64,000 nucleotides of DNA, taken from the NCBI GenBank assembly GCA_905250025.1, contig CAJNOJ010000100.1, positions 148,951-212,950 on the forward strand, in the 5' to 3' direction. The notes beneath the pieces are model-generated. The model saw only the letters and a list, made by a program, of their open reading frames with translations. It did no database searches and had not been told where the DNA came from. Made by a program: the position numbers and the translations under genes. Shown here one piece after another: positions 34,870-46,138 of the stretch. Origin of the DNA: Adineta ricciae (lineage: Eukaryota > Rotifera > Eurotatoria > Adinetida > Adinetidae). The first letter of the stretch is position 1, and the number at the start of each line of letters is the position of its first letter.

Positions 34870-34929
34870 CTTAAGAAAAGGTGTATGCAATTTCATGAGT
34901 TAAATTGAACACTGCTGAACTAAGTCCAA

Positions 34930-36010
34930 TAAATAATAATGATCTTCGATTTTAAACTAGTAAACACTATTTCAGGAAGCGATGTACAGGAAATATCCGT
35001 ATCTTCACCGCAGTCTAGAAAGCCCAAAGGCGCAATCAATATGACTCATCTTCTTCCTGATGGTAGACGCCAATGTAGAGTTGTAGGCAATGACGATGAC
35101 GGGCCAATTGAAAGCTTTACTTTATGATCTTATGTATGAGAGTCTTCTTCAGCCTAGGATACACGCCACTGCTGCAATTCGTTTTATTCTCCGATGTTCC
35201 CGTAAGAAATACAAGTACTCATTTATACACATATACTTTATGGAAGAAATCATCGGTTTTCAGCAACTTGTGCCTGATTCGTTGATTATTACGGCGTTAA
35301 TAAATCCTTTCTATTCCATTTAATTAAAACACGAAATATTGTTGAAGTAGACATTTAAATATCTACAGAATTTAGTTGATTGAAAATGAACGTTCAATAG
35401 AAATAGCAACAAAGGACAGATTTCTATTCTTAATACGCCTGACTTACTGGAAAAACATATCATACACTAGCGTTCTCTGTCCTTTTTTCGTGTTTTCCGC
35501 AAAAGTTATTCAGAGGACATCATGGCTTAACAAAGAACTCATTGTCACTGTCAGTTTGACTATAAAAATTATCATAAATTTGAATTTGCCATCGGAATTT
35601 GAAAACATGTGTCGTGAAAAGGTATCATTTCTGTTTTTTTAGTTATTGTATAGATACAAATTCTCAGCGAATCTGATAATGACTACGAGCGCAAAGGTGC
35701 TAACTGTTAATAACGATGAGGTACAAAACGTGTAGATATTGATCACAATCCTTTCATTTTGCTTATTATAAAACAAGCCAGTGGACGAAAATGGGAGCAA
35801 AAGTGCATTGTTTGAGTACGTACGGAAACTGCAAGATGAAATCAATGATCGAGACAAGCAAATTGCCAGCCTTCAAGCACTGGTCGATAAGTTAGCTAAT
35901 GACTTAAGACAATCCAAAGAAAATTGAAAGAAATGGAAGAAGAATTAGCAAACCGACAACACTTGCAAACAAAGCCAAGCGATAATTCGAATTCTTCAAT
36001 CGATCGTAAT
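34930..36010 (+). pseudogene. Decayed coiled-coil gene, copy 3 (longest)
   Basis: Exon-like pieces: 34960-35127 (SVSSPQSRKPKGAINMTHLL to a TGA) and 35780-36000. In the latter the coiled coil runs (YVRKLQDEINDRDKQIASLQ, then ALVDKLANDLRQSKEN) into a TGA; after a one-base shift another frame continues (KEMEEELANRQHLQTKPSDN). This is the best preserved of three related fragments (also 17775-18290 and 21540-22080, both minus). The element-like 3' UTR at 36310-36585 is shared. Family not recognised. Confidence 0.5.
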
Positions 36011-36015
36011 GCATA

Positions 36016-36204
36016 CCCAGGTCAACGAATCCGATGAAATCCGATAGGATTCCTGGTGACGGAATTGCATCGGATTCTGACTGGAAAATCCAGTCATTTG
36101 TTGCAAATTTTATGAGCGTTATTTTTAGCTAAGTTCGATGATGACCCTTAGAAAATTCATAAAATCCGCGTTTCGGATCCGAGTATGGGATTTGTTGACC
36201 TGAG
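36016..36204. mobile_element. GGATCC-rich foldback MITE, short form
   Basis: Starts CCCAGGTCAACGAATCCGAT and ends GGGATTTGTTGACCTGAG, imperfect inverted termini. The interior (TTGTTGCAAATTTTATGAGC) is shared with 36850-37169. About 190 bp, non-coding. Confidence 0.7.
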
Positions 36205-36309
36205 TAGGTACAATTTCACTGGATCGATATCTACATAAAGGCTAGTGTGTTGGTTCAGATCAATAATTCCTTCGTTGATGCAAACTTTGATTCTCAATCA
36301 TGCGCTTGA

Positions 36310-36585
36310 TTCATATTCATTCTTTTGTGTTGAATTCATCTTATTACTTGATTTCTGTGTTTTTTTTTTGTGGAATATGTTTCTATTCACGTATTCAGTT
36401 GATTGCATTGTATATTATTGATTCATCTGTACAAAAAACATGCGACGAGGAATAAAGTTTTTCAATTCAGTCGATTTGTTCTAGAGAAAATAAAGCTGAA
36501 GCATAAGAGCTATTGAAATGATTACAGCACAAATAAGGTGCAGTATTGTACAACATTCCTATATAAATAAAATAAAAAGTCGGCC
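36310..36585 (+). repeat. Conserved 3' UTR-like repeat shared with 17775-18060
   Basis: About 275 bp aligning end to end with the reverse complement of 17775-18060, including CAATTCAGT, GAGAAAATAAAGCTGAAGCA and ATAAATAAAATAAAAAG. It lies downstream of a coiled-coil relic in both places, separated here by a MITE. Confidence 0.65.
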
Positions 36586-36849
36586 TCTGGTCCCTAGAGT
36601 TCGACGGGATCTCTTTTTTTCATCCCGGTCCCGATCCCATTGAAATATTTTTCCGGCATTTTGATAATGACATCATTGTTTACTGATAACATGTGCCCAA
36701 ATTGTGACCTTTACAAAATAATCTCTCGGTATTAGAATAGGGAGGGTCCCGATCCCGACAGACTTTACTAGTCCCAACACAGTTGTCATAATGAGCACTA
36801 CTCTTTTCAAAAAAGCGAATTTCACGTATTATTTATAGCGTTTTACAAT

Positions 36850-37169
36850 CCCAGGTCAACAAATCCGATGCTGGATCCGATCGGATCTTACCGGATCCGA
36901 CCATCCGACAAAATCCGATCGGATATCTGGAAATGGAATTGCATTGGAATCCGACTAGAAAAATCCCGTCGGTTGTTGCAAATTTTATGAGCAATCTTTC
37001 TAGCTATATTCTATGATGATCCTTAGAAAGTCCAGGAAATCCATGTTTCGGGTCCGACGAGAGCCGATCGGATCCGAGACCGTCGGAATCCAATGCGATT
37101 CCGTCACCAGGATTTCATCGGATCCGTCGAATTCCTGTAGGATCCGAGTATGGGATTGTTCGACTTGGG
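36850..37169. mobile_element. GGATCC-rich foldback MITE, long form
   Basis: Starts CCCAGGTCAACAAATCCGAT and ends GGGATTGTTCGACTTGGG. The arms are rich in GGATCCGA and carry ATTGCATTGGAATCCGAC / GGAATCCAATGCGATTCC inverted copies. Its right end abuts, within about 30 bp, the point where the duplicated fusion-gene copy begins (about 37190). Confidence 0.7.
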
Positions 37170-37189
37170 ATCTTGAGGGTGCCTTGAGA

Positions 37190-38818
37190 AAAATATTTGC
37201 TTCGATGTATACGCTTTCACTAAAGGTCCTCCACAATTATCAGCATTTGTTCATTCCGGTTCGGAATCGAAGTTCGAAGACTTGCCTACTTCTACTCCGC
37301 AAAACAACGAGAAAAAACCTCCGACAACAGAATCGCCCACACCCTCATCCTGCTATCTATGTTTTGTGTCAAACAAGAACCATATTTTGTCATCAATCAA
37401 ATCATTAAAGAAATCATTCTCGATTCCGACGAAATGACTGAAGCCAAAAATGAGCTTCTTCATTTCTGCCGGACAGAATATAAAGATAATCCTGAACAAT
37501 TAGCTTTCATCGAACAATTCGAAACGAATTATCAAAAAGAAGATGTTCTGCAATTCTTTCAACAACAACAACATTTTCTATACAAAGTTAGTCGAGGAAC
37601 TTCACTCACTGTTCAACAACTTCTTCTCTTCAATTTAGATGTTAAACAAAGGCTTTCGCATACCCGAAGTTGATATTCTATTCAAACTGCGTTTGTTCAT
37701 TCAAAATCTTCATCAATTCATTATTGCATCATCGAACAAGTCAACCTCCTTCTCAGAACCAATTCACTTCGTCCGAAGATCATGGAGAGATTCTTTTTGA
37801 AATCGATGTTTCCAATAGCAATAGTTATATGCTCGTCGACGAACAAGTCTTAGTTACATTTGGTTTAGTCACACGAGTCATAAGTATTGACAAAGATAAG
37901 AACGGAAAGACAATTGTACACTTGACAACCATTACTGGAGATGATCGACAGTATGACAAGATTATTGAGCCAATGAGAAAAGAAACACGTGCGCCGCATC
38001 CATCACTTCGAATTGTGAAATTGTTTGTTGAACTAGAACAGTATTCCTATGCAGTTCACCTCGGTCAAATTTTGTTAGCGGACTCTCCGACGGCGAAAAA
38101 AGATCCTCTCTTGGCATTGGCACGTACTTATCATTCATTGGGAACAGCGTTGTATGAAAAAGAAGAATTCGATGAGGCACTCTTTATAATCAAGAAATCT
38201 CATGAGATTTACTTACGATTTCTTCCTGAAGATGCGCCGCAGTTATCACCAACATGGAATAATATGGGTTCGATCTATTTACGACAGGGAAATACTGAAC
38301 TAGCATTGGAATATCATCAACGTGCCTTGAATATTCAGTTGAAATCACCTAGCCCAGATCTTCCATCGATCATCTCCTATTCAAATAATATTGGCGGAGT
38401 TTACTTAAAACTAGAACGGTATGATGAAGCACTTGTTCACTTTAAACGTGCCTTACAAATTGAAGTACAAACTCTACCGAAAAATCATCCAGAACTAGCA
38501 GGAACTTATCATCGCATTGGTGGTGTTTACTTTCGACAGAATAATTACGAAAAGGCACTGGAATATTACGACAAAACCCTCGAAATTGAACTGGCTGCTT
38601 TACCCGATCGTCATCCCACAGTTGCTGTCACGTATCATAATCGTGGCACAGCTTTAGAAGGTCTAGGCAGACTCGAAGAGGCTGTTGAAAGTGCCGAGAA
38701 AGCTGTAGAGCGTTTATTGAAGACTCTCCCGAAAGACCACACGCAAGTACGAATGAATCAAGCGTATGTCGATCGATTAAAACAAAAACTATGGGTTAAA
38801 CAATTGTTTACTACTTAA
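37190..38818 (+). pseudogene. Second copy of the ERICH3-like/ART-TPR locus, internally deleted
   Basis: 37198-37350 aligns with 32153-32305 of paralog B. Then about 545 bp and about 155 bp are missing, and 37371-37591 is identical to 33026-33246. After an intron (acceptor TTCAATTTAG) the big exon begins at ATG 37639 (MLNKGFRIPEVDILFKLRLF), parallel to paralog A. Most of the ART N-terminal half is deleted with a frame change. From about 37775 the other frame is open to TAA at 38818: the ART end (DEQVLVTFG), then five to six TPRs (NNMGSIYLRQGNTELALEYH). The TPR part is intact; the gene as a whole is not. Confidence 0.75.
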
Positions 38819-38989
38819 AATCACTTTCACTCGTTTTATTCGCAACTATTTCTAGAAATAAACCAGATTTGTTTTGTTTTTTAATCGATTATCGAATGGA
38901 TTTTTCTTGTGATAATAAACTCTTTTTTATAATAGACATCAATCCTAAATCAACAAGTCATGTCGATTGAATTTTCCTTTCTTACTCGG

Positions 38990-39235
38990 CAGATATTTCT
39001 AGAGAGTTCGATTGCAGGTTGATCTATATTGGAAATGAATCGACGATTATCGAGTGTGTTGAAAAAGTCATCTTGTCCAAGATCTTCAAGTATTCACTGT
39101 TCAGTTTGTTCGTGTTATTGTTCGTCAGAGTTATTTTGAACGGATTATTGTTGTTCACCGCTGACGAAACATTAGGAAGGAGAAGTATGTGATTCTTGTG
39201 TTAGTCTTAACTGTTGCTATTTTCTTTAAATAATA
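38990..39235 (+). pseudogene. RBR-type zinc-finger gene relic
   Basis: 39040-39165 matches the start of the intact gene at 46139 (MNRRLSSVLKK), but with a stop after LLFVRVI-equivalent sequence. Then most of the gene is deleted, and 39205-39240 rejoins the intact gene's last codons (LTVAIFFK) and 3' UTR. A short internally deleted duplicate. Confidence 0.75.
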
Positions 39236-39429
39236 AACTCATTGAATGTAATACGAGGAAATGTAGGTCTGATTCTGTGGCTCTCGTTGTGCTTTGAGGT
39301 GAATGAGTATGGTGACATTGGAAATAAGGACTGTAACATGATGTAGAGCATATTGGTTGGAAGCGTAAATGAAATTTGAAAGAAGGACTAATACAATACG
39401 ATGAATTTAATGAAAGTATTGTGATAGAA

Positions 39430-40554
39430 ACTAATAATCTAAATCTCTTCCTTAAACGTATGGCATAGGGTTTTTTTGGACCGAGGAATTCGAATCTAAG
39501 GTTAGCTTTTTATATTCTTTTAGAAAAAAATTGTTTTAACAAAGGGCCAATTTTTTAGAAAAAAAACTTTTTGTACAAGAGCTCACTCGAGGGTTTTAGA
39601 GGTCGCGAAATCGGAAGCTGATATTATTCTTTTAAAATTTTTTATGAAATTTTCTTTCAAAGAAAGGGCTTTTCAGAAAAAAAATTTTCGGCTACAGCCA
39701 AGTGTATCAGTAAGATGTATATTTTTTTTTCAATCTTTCGTGACGTAATACTTAGTAATTAGTTGCCACAAGCGAATTTTGAAGTAACGTCCATGTACCT
39801 GAAAATAAAACTGAACTTCTTCCTGGTCTTTTACCTTTGGTACCGAATAGGGGTGGCACTTTAACTTTATTTTACTTTTTCAAAGTAAAATAAAGTAAAG
39901 TAAAAAGGTAACTGACTTTACTTTACTCAGTAAAGTAAAGATAAAGTGGCATCAGTGTATGTATCACTCAGCAGAGTAAAGAGAGCAGAAGATGTAGTTA
40001 TTCTTCGATCTTTTGATATGAAGGTTTTACAATTCCGACCGTCTCGTTCTCAAGATACTGAACTGAACCGTCTAGATGAACTTGACAAAAAGACAAAGCG
40101 AGAATGCACTTCTTCCACTATGTGAACTGTTATAAATCGATACTTGGTAAGGTTTTATGGTTATTTCCAGTATATAAAACGTATTATCATGTTTCAAATT
40201 ATTTTAAAATAATTATTCGTAAATGTCCATTTTCCTTGCCGTTCTTTACATTTATCTTACTTAGTGTAGTAATTGCTCTTTTTCTCTTATTTTAGCAGAT
40301 ACTTTCTATCATGTTTTTTTACTGTTCTTTCTCATGTAATAGCTCATAATCTTCTCCATTGTGTTGACACTGATTTAGAATATCTAATTGTCTATTTAAC
40401 GTTTAGTATAAATCTCTATTGCTACTTTTGTAAAAATATCTAATCTACACGGAAAACAAATTCATATACAGAATAATATCTTAAAAATGTGACATCTGAA
40501 AGCAATATTCCTACGAGAAAGAACCGAGCGAGTCGCTAGACGAGCGCTACTTGT
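39430..40554 (+). mobile_element. Helitron/Helentron-like helicase element, copy 2, with an empty paralogous site
   Basis: Flanks 39240-39430 and 40555-40610 align with uninterrupted DNA at 46780-46930 and 46956-47010, so about 1.1 kb was inserted here. It carries the last 55 or so codons of the helicase (39955-40125; VYVSLSRVKRAEDVVILRSFD-like, broken upstream) and ends at a hairpin-like CGAGCGCTACTTGT directly followed by host TTAACC. The junction falls between T and T. A small foldback element (39846-39953) sits inside it. Confidence 0.6.
39846..39953. repeat. TTTAC-rich foldback element
   Basis: GTGGCACTTTAACTTTATTTTAC... is mirrored by ...AGTAAAGATAAAGTGGCA. About 108 bp, inserted in the helicase remnant. 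A similar GTGGCAATTTAACTTAAC...GTTAACGCCACCC element lies at about 42335-42400. Confidence 0.5.
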
Positions 40555-43043
40555 TAACCAATTGTTTGTTTAGTATTTTAGTCTCATAATTCGTCCATAC
40601 TGCCGTAATGACGACCATAATCTCACTACAGGTCGATCAGTGTGAAGCATAGTACGAACAAACGATGGGTTAGCTAAAAACTTTTTAACTAAATATGTCC
40701 CGTCCATGAAAACTACACCATTCGGCTCGAAATTGAATTCTGCATCGAACGATGCTACTTTTATCTACGGAAAAAACTTTGGGAAAATTCTATTTAGAAT
40801 TTCGTTTCCTATATAGAAAAACAATTAAGATATAGGTAAAATTTTTTCAAAGTTTGTCCCGTAGATAAAACTAACTCCTTCTTGGTAGCTTCACACCGAT
40901 CTACAGTCAGATTTCTCCTCTAGTAGGCGTTTGCACATCATCATCAACTGTAACTGAGAACTCAACTCGACAACTTCAACTATAGGTCGCACTCTATCAA
41001 GTACGAGTCTTTAGATAGCCGAATTTTTCAACTTATGAAATCAATGCACCTCAAGATTTTGAGGAGTATCACTAGTTTTGTTGTATTTTCTTTCGTAGCG
41101 AAGAGTCTTAGAAACATAAATTTTTTGCTTGCTTGCTTCCTTGTATGTCCGCAGGGTCAAAAAAACATCGAAAATCGATTTTTCGGAAAAGATATTTTCA
41201 GAGGTACTTCATTGCGAAGACTTCGAATCTGATGTTCGTTCTTCGAATTTGTTTATAAAAAAAATTTTTTTTTAGACACGGGACCACTTTTTTATGAAAA
41301 GAGTTTCTTTTCCTAAAAACTGACCAAAGGGATTTTTGGGTCGAGAAACACGATTCTAATGTTAGTTTTTTGAGAATTACGAAAAAAATTTTTGAAACAA
41401 AGGGTACCCATTCTCGGAAAAAAAACATGTATAACCATATGATATCGGATATAGTCAAGTGTATAAATATTCTCGTCAATCTCTGGTGACTTAATAGTTA
41501 ATTATTGATCTTCATAAACGAACTCTGAAGTAACGTAGCTGTTGTTCATATATACAATAATGCATGAAAACTATGACATCTGAAATCAATATTTCTACGA
41601 CAAAGAGCTGACCGGGTCTAACGACAAGCGTTACTTGTTGTTATCAGCGGAATCAAATCGTGGAAAATAATTCTAGTAAGAGAGAATATGAATGCGCATC
41701 AATTAAGTAGTAAAATAGATTTTCAGGCAAATTATATGAGCAAAATGTATTTCAGCAAAAGAAAAACGATGTTGAAGAACTAGAACAATGTAGTTCCATT
41801 CGTTTCATAATTTATTGCAGAAAGCACAGAATAAAATCCTATGGAACGATATAACATACCACGCACTACATAAAATACTATCCTCCACAGCCAAATAATA
41901 AATCGGGTACTATTTCTGCTCTTCGTTGGAAGTGCTCGCATATATATATATGTCATGGTTATTGTATTGTAAGAAACTAATCGGCAGTTATCTGTTAACA
42001 GAGCTACCAGTGTTCTAAAGTAAGATATTACGGTGTTCTCGTAGATTTGATAATTGTCTTCAAAGCCATCTGTTTGGGCATATCGAAAAGCGGCTTAGTT
42101 TTTCCAATAAGCTAAATGTCTTGCTTCCGAAGAGAATCGATAACGCTTGTTTTTTCGAAGGTTTTCCACGTTTTCTTATTTACTAAAATGTCATGGAGCA
42201 ATTAATTCATCAAAATGAATTCACAACAAATTGTTAGGGCACCTCGGTGGGGGAGTTGGCATTCTATTTATGTAAAAGATGCTGAGTGTTCTAACTCATT
42301 CTTCAGCACAAAAAACAGATAGATATTTTAGGAGTGGCAATTTAACTTAACTTTAAGTGTTCAAGTTAACGCCACCCACCCGGTAAACCGTAGCTCAATT
42401 TTATATTTTGTGACTTCAAAACGAAATAAAAGATCATGGGACTGGTTTTTCAGGTTGAAAAACGATCATTTTTTCTTGTTTATTTTATCTATCATCGAAT
42501 AAGACTTGGGAAGAATGAATCGAACACTGAGAGATGCTGCATGAAGCTCTCAGCAATCTAACGTGAAACTTTTTACAGTCGTGTGTTTTTTTACCGAAAA
42601 ACGTCAAATGGTGCAAATCAATCAGTGAAAACTGATTGGTTAGCATTTAGCCTTCTTGAAAAACAAATTTAAACTGTAGAGCTTTTTATCTTCCACTGTA
42701 CTTTTTAGCTAAAAAAATTAATTTAGAGGTGTCAATTTCTTTTGAAGAAAATCGAATTGGCTTGCAAAGAAGTCAAAGGCATAAAAGATTTCCAACTTTT
42801 AATTCTTAAAATTTCTATTTTAAATGTCAAAACAGAATTCAATGAGCATGCGTATTCCAACGCCATCTTTCTGCGCACACCAACAATTCGTAACGGTTGA
42901 AATGATTACACGTCATTTGTTTTCGTCGAAAACATATATAAATGCATCACCACCATGAGTTACTACTCATAACGAACAAAGTCAAACGTTTTCCATCGCT
43001 TCCAGTCTCTACGGTACGGTTTGCTGCACGATTGAAATACAAC
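40555..43043. other. Transposon debris
   Basis: Host-like flank to about 40620, then AT-rich sequence with repeated GAAAAAAATTTTT/AACAAAGGG blocks (41150-41430) similar to 39470-39690. A third helicase-element 3' end follows (about 41430-41638, hairpin TAAC-GACAAG-CGTTA-CTTGTT-GTTA). A foldback element lies near 42335-42400. TATATAAA at 42935-42942 is the probable TATA box of the F-box gene. No intact frame. Confidence 0.45.
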
Positions 43044-44655
43044 ATGCACACATTTTCCACATTACCCGTCGAAATTGTTTATCGAATTATGGATCATCAA
43101 AATGAGCTGACGCTATTTTGTTCAATGCAAAATATTTCCCGGCGGCTCAATCAGATCCTGAGCACCTATGAGCGATATCGAGTAAGTTTACTAGGCACCT
43201 TCACACTCTTGTCGGCTGTGCTCCGCATAAGCCTGGTGTAACGACAAACTGGTTGAGTAGCTGACCGCTTCTCACGGTATCGATGTTTATTGACTACTCT
43301 ACATGACCAGAATGTCTCTCTTTCACAATAAGACACGCACTTATATAGAGAAGAGGAAAGAGAGATATGACTCGGAGATAGTATGATATAGAGGTGAGAG
43401 AATCAAGAACAGAAAGAGATGAACGATATCATTATCGTTACACCTGGTGATATTTGTCGGCGTAAATTTCCTCATAGGCTGAGGTAAATTAATCTCATAG
43501 TCCCCAAATAGTTTGATCGAATAAGACAATCACAGTGTGAAGTCATCAAATCAAGCATTCCTCCATTCTCTCGTCTTCCTCCTATGTATGTTGAACTATT
43601 CGATGCATAAGTGCATCAACTATTACTTTTGATGAAACTTCCCAAATGAAGCAAACTGATCTCCACATTTTCAGGGTCTATGCTTATATTCATTCTCACC
43701 ACCACCCACACCAAATGCAACTCCCACATATCACAAGAGTGGGAAGTCAATTTCATTGGAGGGCACCCTCAAAAGAGATATCCCGCTACAATCAATAGCT
43801 ATTCATAGTTATATCCTACTCTTTCCCCACAATCAGCTCACAGTGATCGCGTGTCCATATTGCCAACACAGCACCTCTTCTCTGAACACAATCTCTCCTG
43901 CGCCACACCTACCATCATCATCATCCACACCAAAAAACAGACATCTAGATCCATCTGCTCCGTAAAAATCGTCCCCAACAATGACAATTTCTATCCAACA
44001 TATACAATCAGAAGTGTCATCAAAGATTCTCTTTGCTACTTGTCCTTTTCATAATATATTGCTTTCATGTAGACACTCACCACACTAGATCTCGGCGATA
44101 ACCGACTCGATGCTGAAGGAGCACAGCACATTGCGGATGCGTTGCGTACGAACACGGTAATATTGATCTAATTTCACGGAAGGTGAAGTATTTAGTCTCT
44201 CTCACACCTACAGACACTCACCACACTAAACCTCAGTTGGAACGGCATCGGTGCTGAAGGAGCAAAACACATTGCGGATGCGTTGGGAACGAACGCGGTG
44301 ATAGTGATCTCATTTCACGGAAGGTGAAGTATTTAGTCTCTCTCACACCTACAGACACTCACCACACTAAAGCTCTGCCGTAACGGAATCGGTGCTGAAG
44401 GAGCACAACACATTGCGGATGCGTTGCGAGCGAACACAGTAATATTGATCGCATTTCACGGAAGGTGTGGTATTCAGTCTCTCTCACACCTATAGACACT
44501 CACCACACTAGATATCGGCTACAACGAAATCGGTGATGAAGTGGCACAACGGATTGCCGATGCGTTGCGTCGGAATGCAGTAAGACTGATGCTTTGCTGG
44601 AACAGAATGGGGAATATTTGATTTATCTAATTCTTAGAGCATCAATATGGCGTAG
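43044..44655 (+). CDS. F-box / leucine-rich-repeat protein with one repeat per exon
   Basis: Exon 1 (43044-43181) encodes an F-box: TFSTLPVEIVYRIMDHQNEL, then LFCSMQNISRRLNQILSTYE. The ATG at 43044 was preferred to 42942 because the TATA box (42935-42942) overlaps the latter. After an 891-bp intron come four exons of exactly 84 bp (44073-44156, 44214-44297, 44355-44438, 44496-44579). Each is one 28-residue RI/NOD-type LRR (TLTTLDLGDNRLDAEGAQHI, then ADALRTNT). The last exon (44638-44655) adds SINMA and a stop; a relic in another frame follows to 44786 (SLNEMGEQVIVDLV). The 163-residue product is short for the family, so the array looks truncated. F-box proteins recruit substrates to SCF ubiquitin ligases. 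Confidence 0.72.
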
Positions 44656-45617
44656 GTCTTTCACTGAATGAAATGGGAGAACAAGTGATAGTGGATCTGG
44701 TGACTCTTTTCGTAGAAACGATGTTTTTCGATCGAGAATTTAGTCGAGGTCATTTGGTGCGTGATTTTGCTGACAGTGAGAAGTAGTGAAGGAGTAGAAA
44801 ATGTATTTGGCTGTGGGAAGTGGATGTGACCTGAATGAGAATGCTTTTTTTGTGGGAAAATATATGTGGAATAGTGGAAGGGAGTGCTTTATTTACGGAG
44901 GTTCAACAGAGCAGTGTTTGATGGAAGAGGTGCCATGGTACGATGCGTTTATGAGAGGTTTTCTAGGATTGGAATTTGTTTCTGAAAGTGTGTGATTGAC
45001 AAGGCAACATCACTGCAGACTGCTCGACTATATTGGAGATATGGTAGAATTCTATTGACAAGAGTACAGCTCGTATGCATTTTAGATGGCAGGTCTCGTA
45101 AAGGTAAAGTGATCAGACCAAGGCACATTAAATGGGAGCGATGTTTCATGTTTGATTCCAAATCGTAAATGTATTGAGAGCTTGATAATGAAGTGTTATG
45201 TTTGTTTGTAATTTATTTTTGAAGAGGATAGTATGTATCCGTTATCTATGAATTCTGTGGTGCATTAGAAAGAAACAATGTACTATAAAGTGAGTGAAAT
45301 GGCACAGTGAAGAGAGAATGGTCAAAAAGTAGCGGACCAGATCGCGCTGTTAGACTAATCGCTTCCCACGATTAGCGTAGTAAGAAAAGCGGAGACTACC
45401 AGTTTGACAAATTTTCTCAGTCAGATTCGGACTGGTACATTCAATATCTAATGATAGGCCCCTATCGTACGCTTGCTCTAAGGTCTATCTTTCGAATGAT
45501 GACAAAACGGAAACCAGTTAGTGGTGCATCATTCAACTCCATAGCCTGTGCGCTGAAATATTATATATTCGTAGCGTTCCTCAGCATTACACTGTAAGAG
45601 AAGGTACATTTCGTTTG
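44656..45617. other. Flank of the F-box gene up to the second N
   Basis: Contains the frame-shifted LRR relic to 44786. The frame at 44801-44995 has no recognisable domain. 45340-45617 is GC-richer and unlike its neighbours, origin unknown. Confidence 0.35.
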
Positions 45618-45618
45618 N
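45618..45618. other. Second single ambiguous base at a homology break
   Basis: Homology to the TPR exon (38427 onward) begins at the very next base; the sequence before it is unrelated. Mirrors the situation at 33247. Confidence 0.9.
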
Positions 45619-45850
45619 AAGCACTTGTTCACTTTAAACGTGCCTTACAAATTGAAGTACAAACTCTACCGAAAAATCATCCAGAACTAGCAGGAACTTA
45701 TCATCGCATTGGTGGTGTTTACTTTCGACAGAATAATTATGAAAAGGCGCTGTGGAACGTCTATTGAAGACTCTTCCGAAAGACCACACGCAAGTACGAA
45801 TGAATCAAGCTTATGTCGATCGACTAGAACAAAAATTTACTGGCAAATAA
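45619..45850 (+). pseudogene. 3' fragment of an ART-TPR exon
   Basis: Starts in mid-exon at the N and matches 38427-38560 almost base for base (one TPR, HRIGGVYFRQNNYEKAL). About 145 bp is then lost between short GCxCTG/GCTG repeats and the exon's last 30 codons follow (TLPKDHTQVRMNQAYVDRL-like). The deletion is not a multiple of three, so the frame breaks. It may be the 3' end of paralog B beyond the join. Confidence 0.7.
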
Positions 45851-46138
45851 TTTTAAAAATAAATCAGATTTTGTTTTTCAAATTCGATTATCGAATGGAT
45901 TTTTCTTCCGATAATAACTTTCTTTTGTAATAGACATCAATTCTAAATCAACATTTTACGTCGATTGAATGTGTTCTCTTCTCTGTCGGCAGATATGTCA
46001 AAGACGACGAATGTTTATCATTCATTCTTATTTCATAAAGGACGATGTTATCGTCGTTCATTGTTTGTCTCTCACTTCAAGTCGACGTGTTCGACTGATA
46101 TTTATAGCGAGTGGATCCCAAGTCAATTATATATTAAA

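Noticed and set aside
37639-37775. Frame MLNKGFRIPE taken as the start of an independent ART-TPR protein.
   Set aside because: Comparison with paralog A shows it is an internal exon preceded by an acceptor; it runs into a stop because most of the ART half is deleted.
42942-43043. Upstream start codon (MHHHHELLL) for the F-box gene.
   Set aside because: It coincides with the TATA box at 42935-42942, so it would lie before the transcript start.
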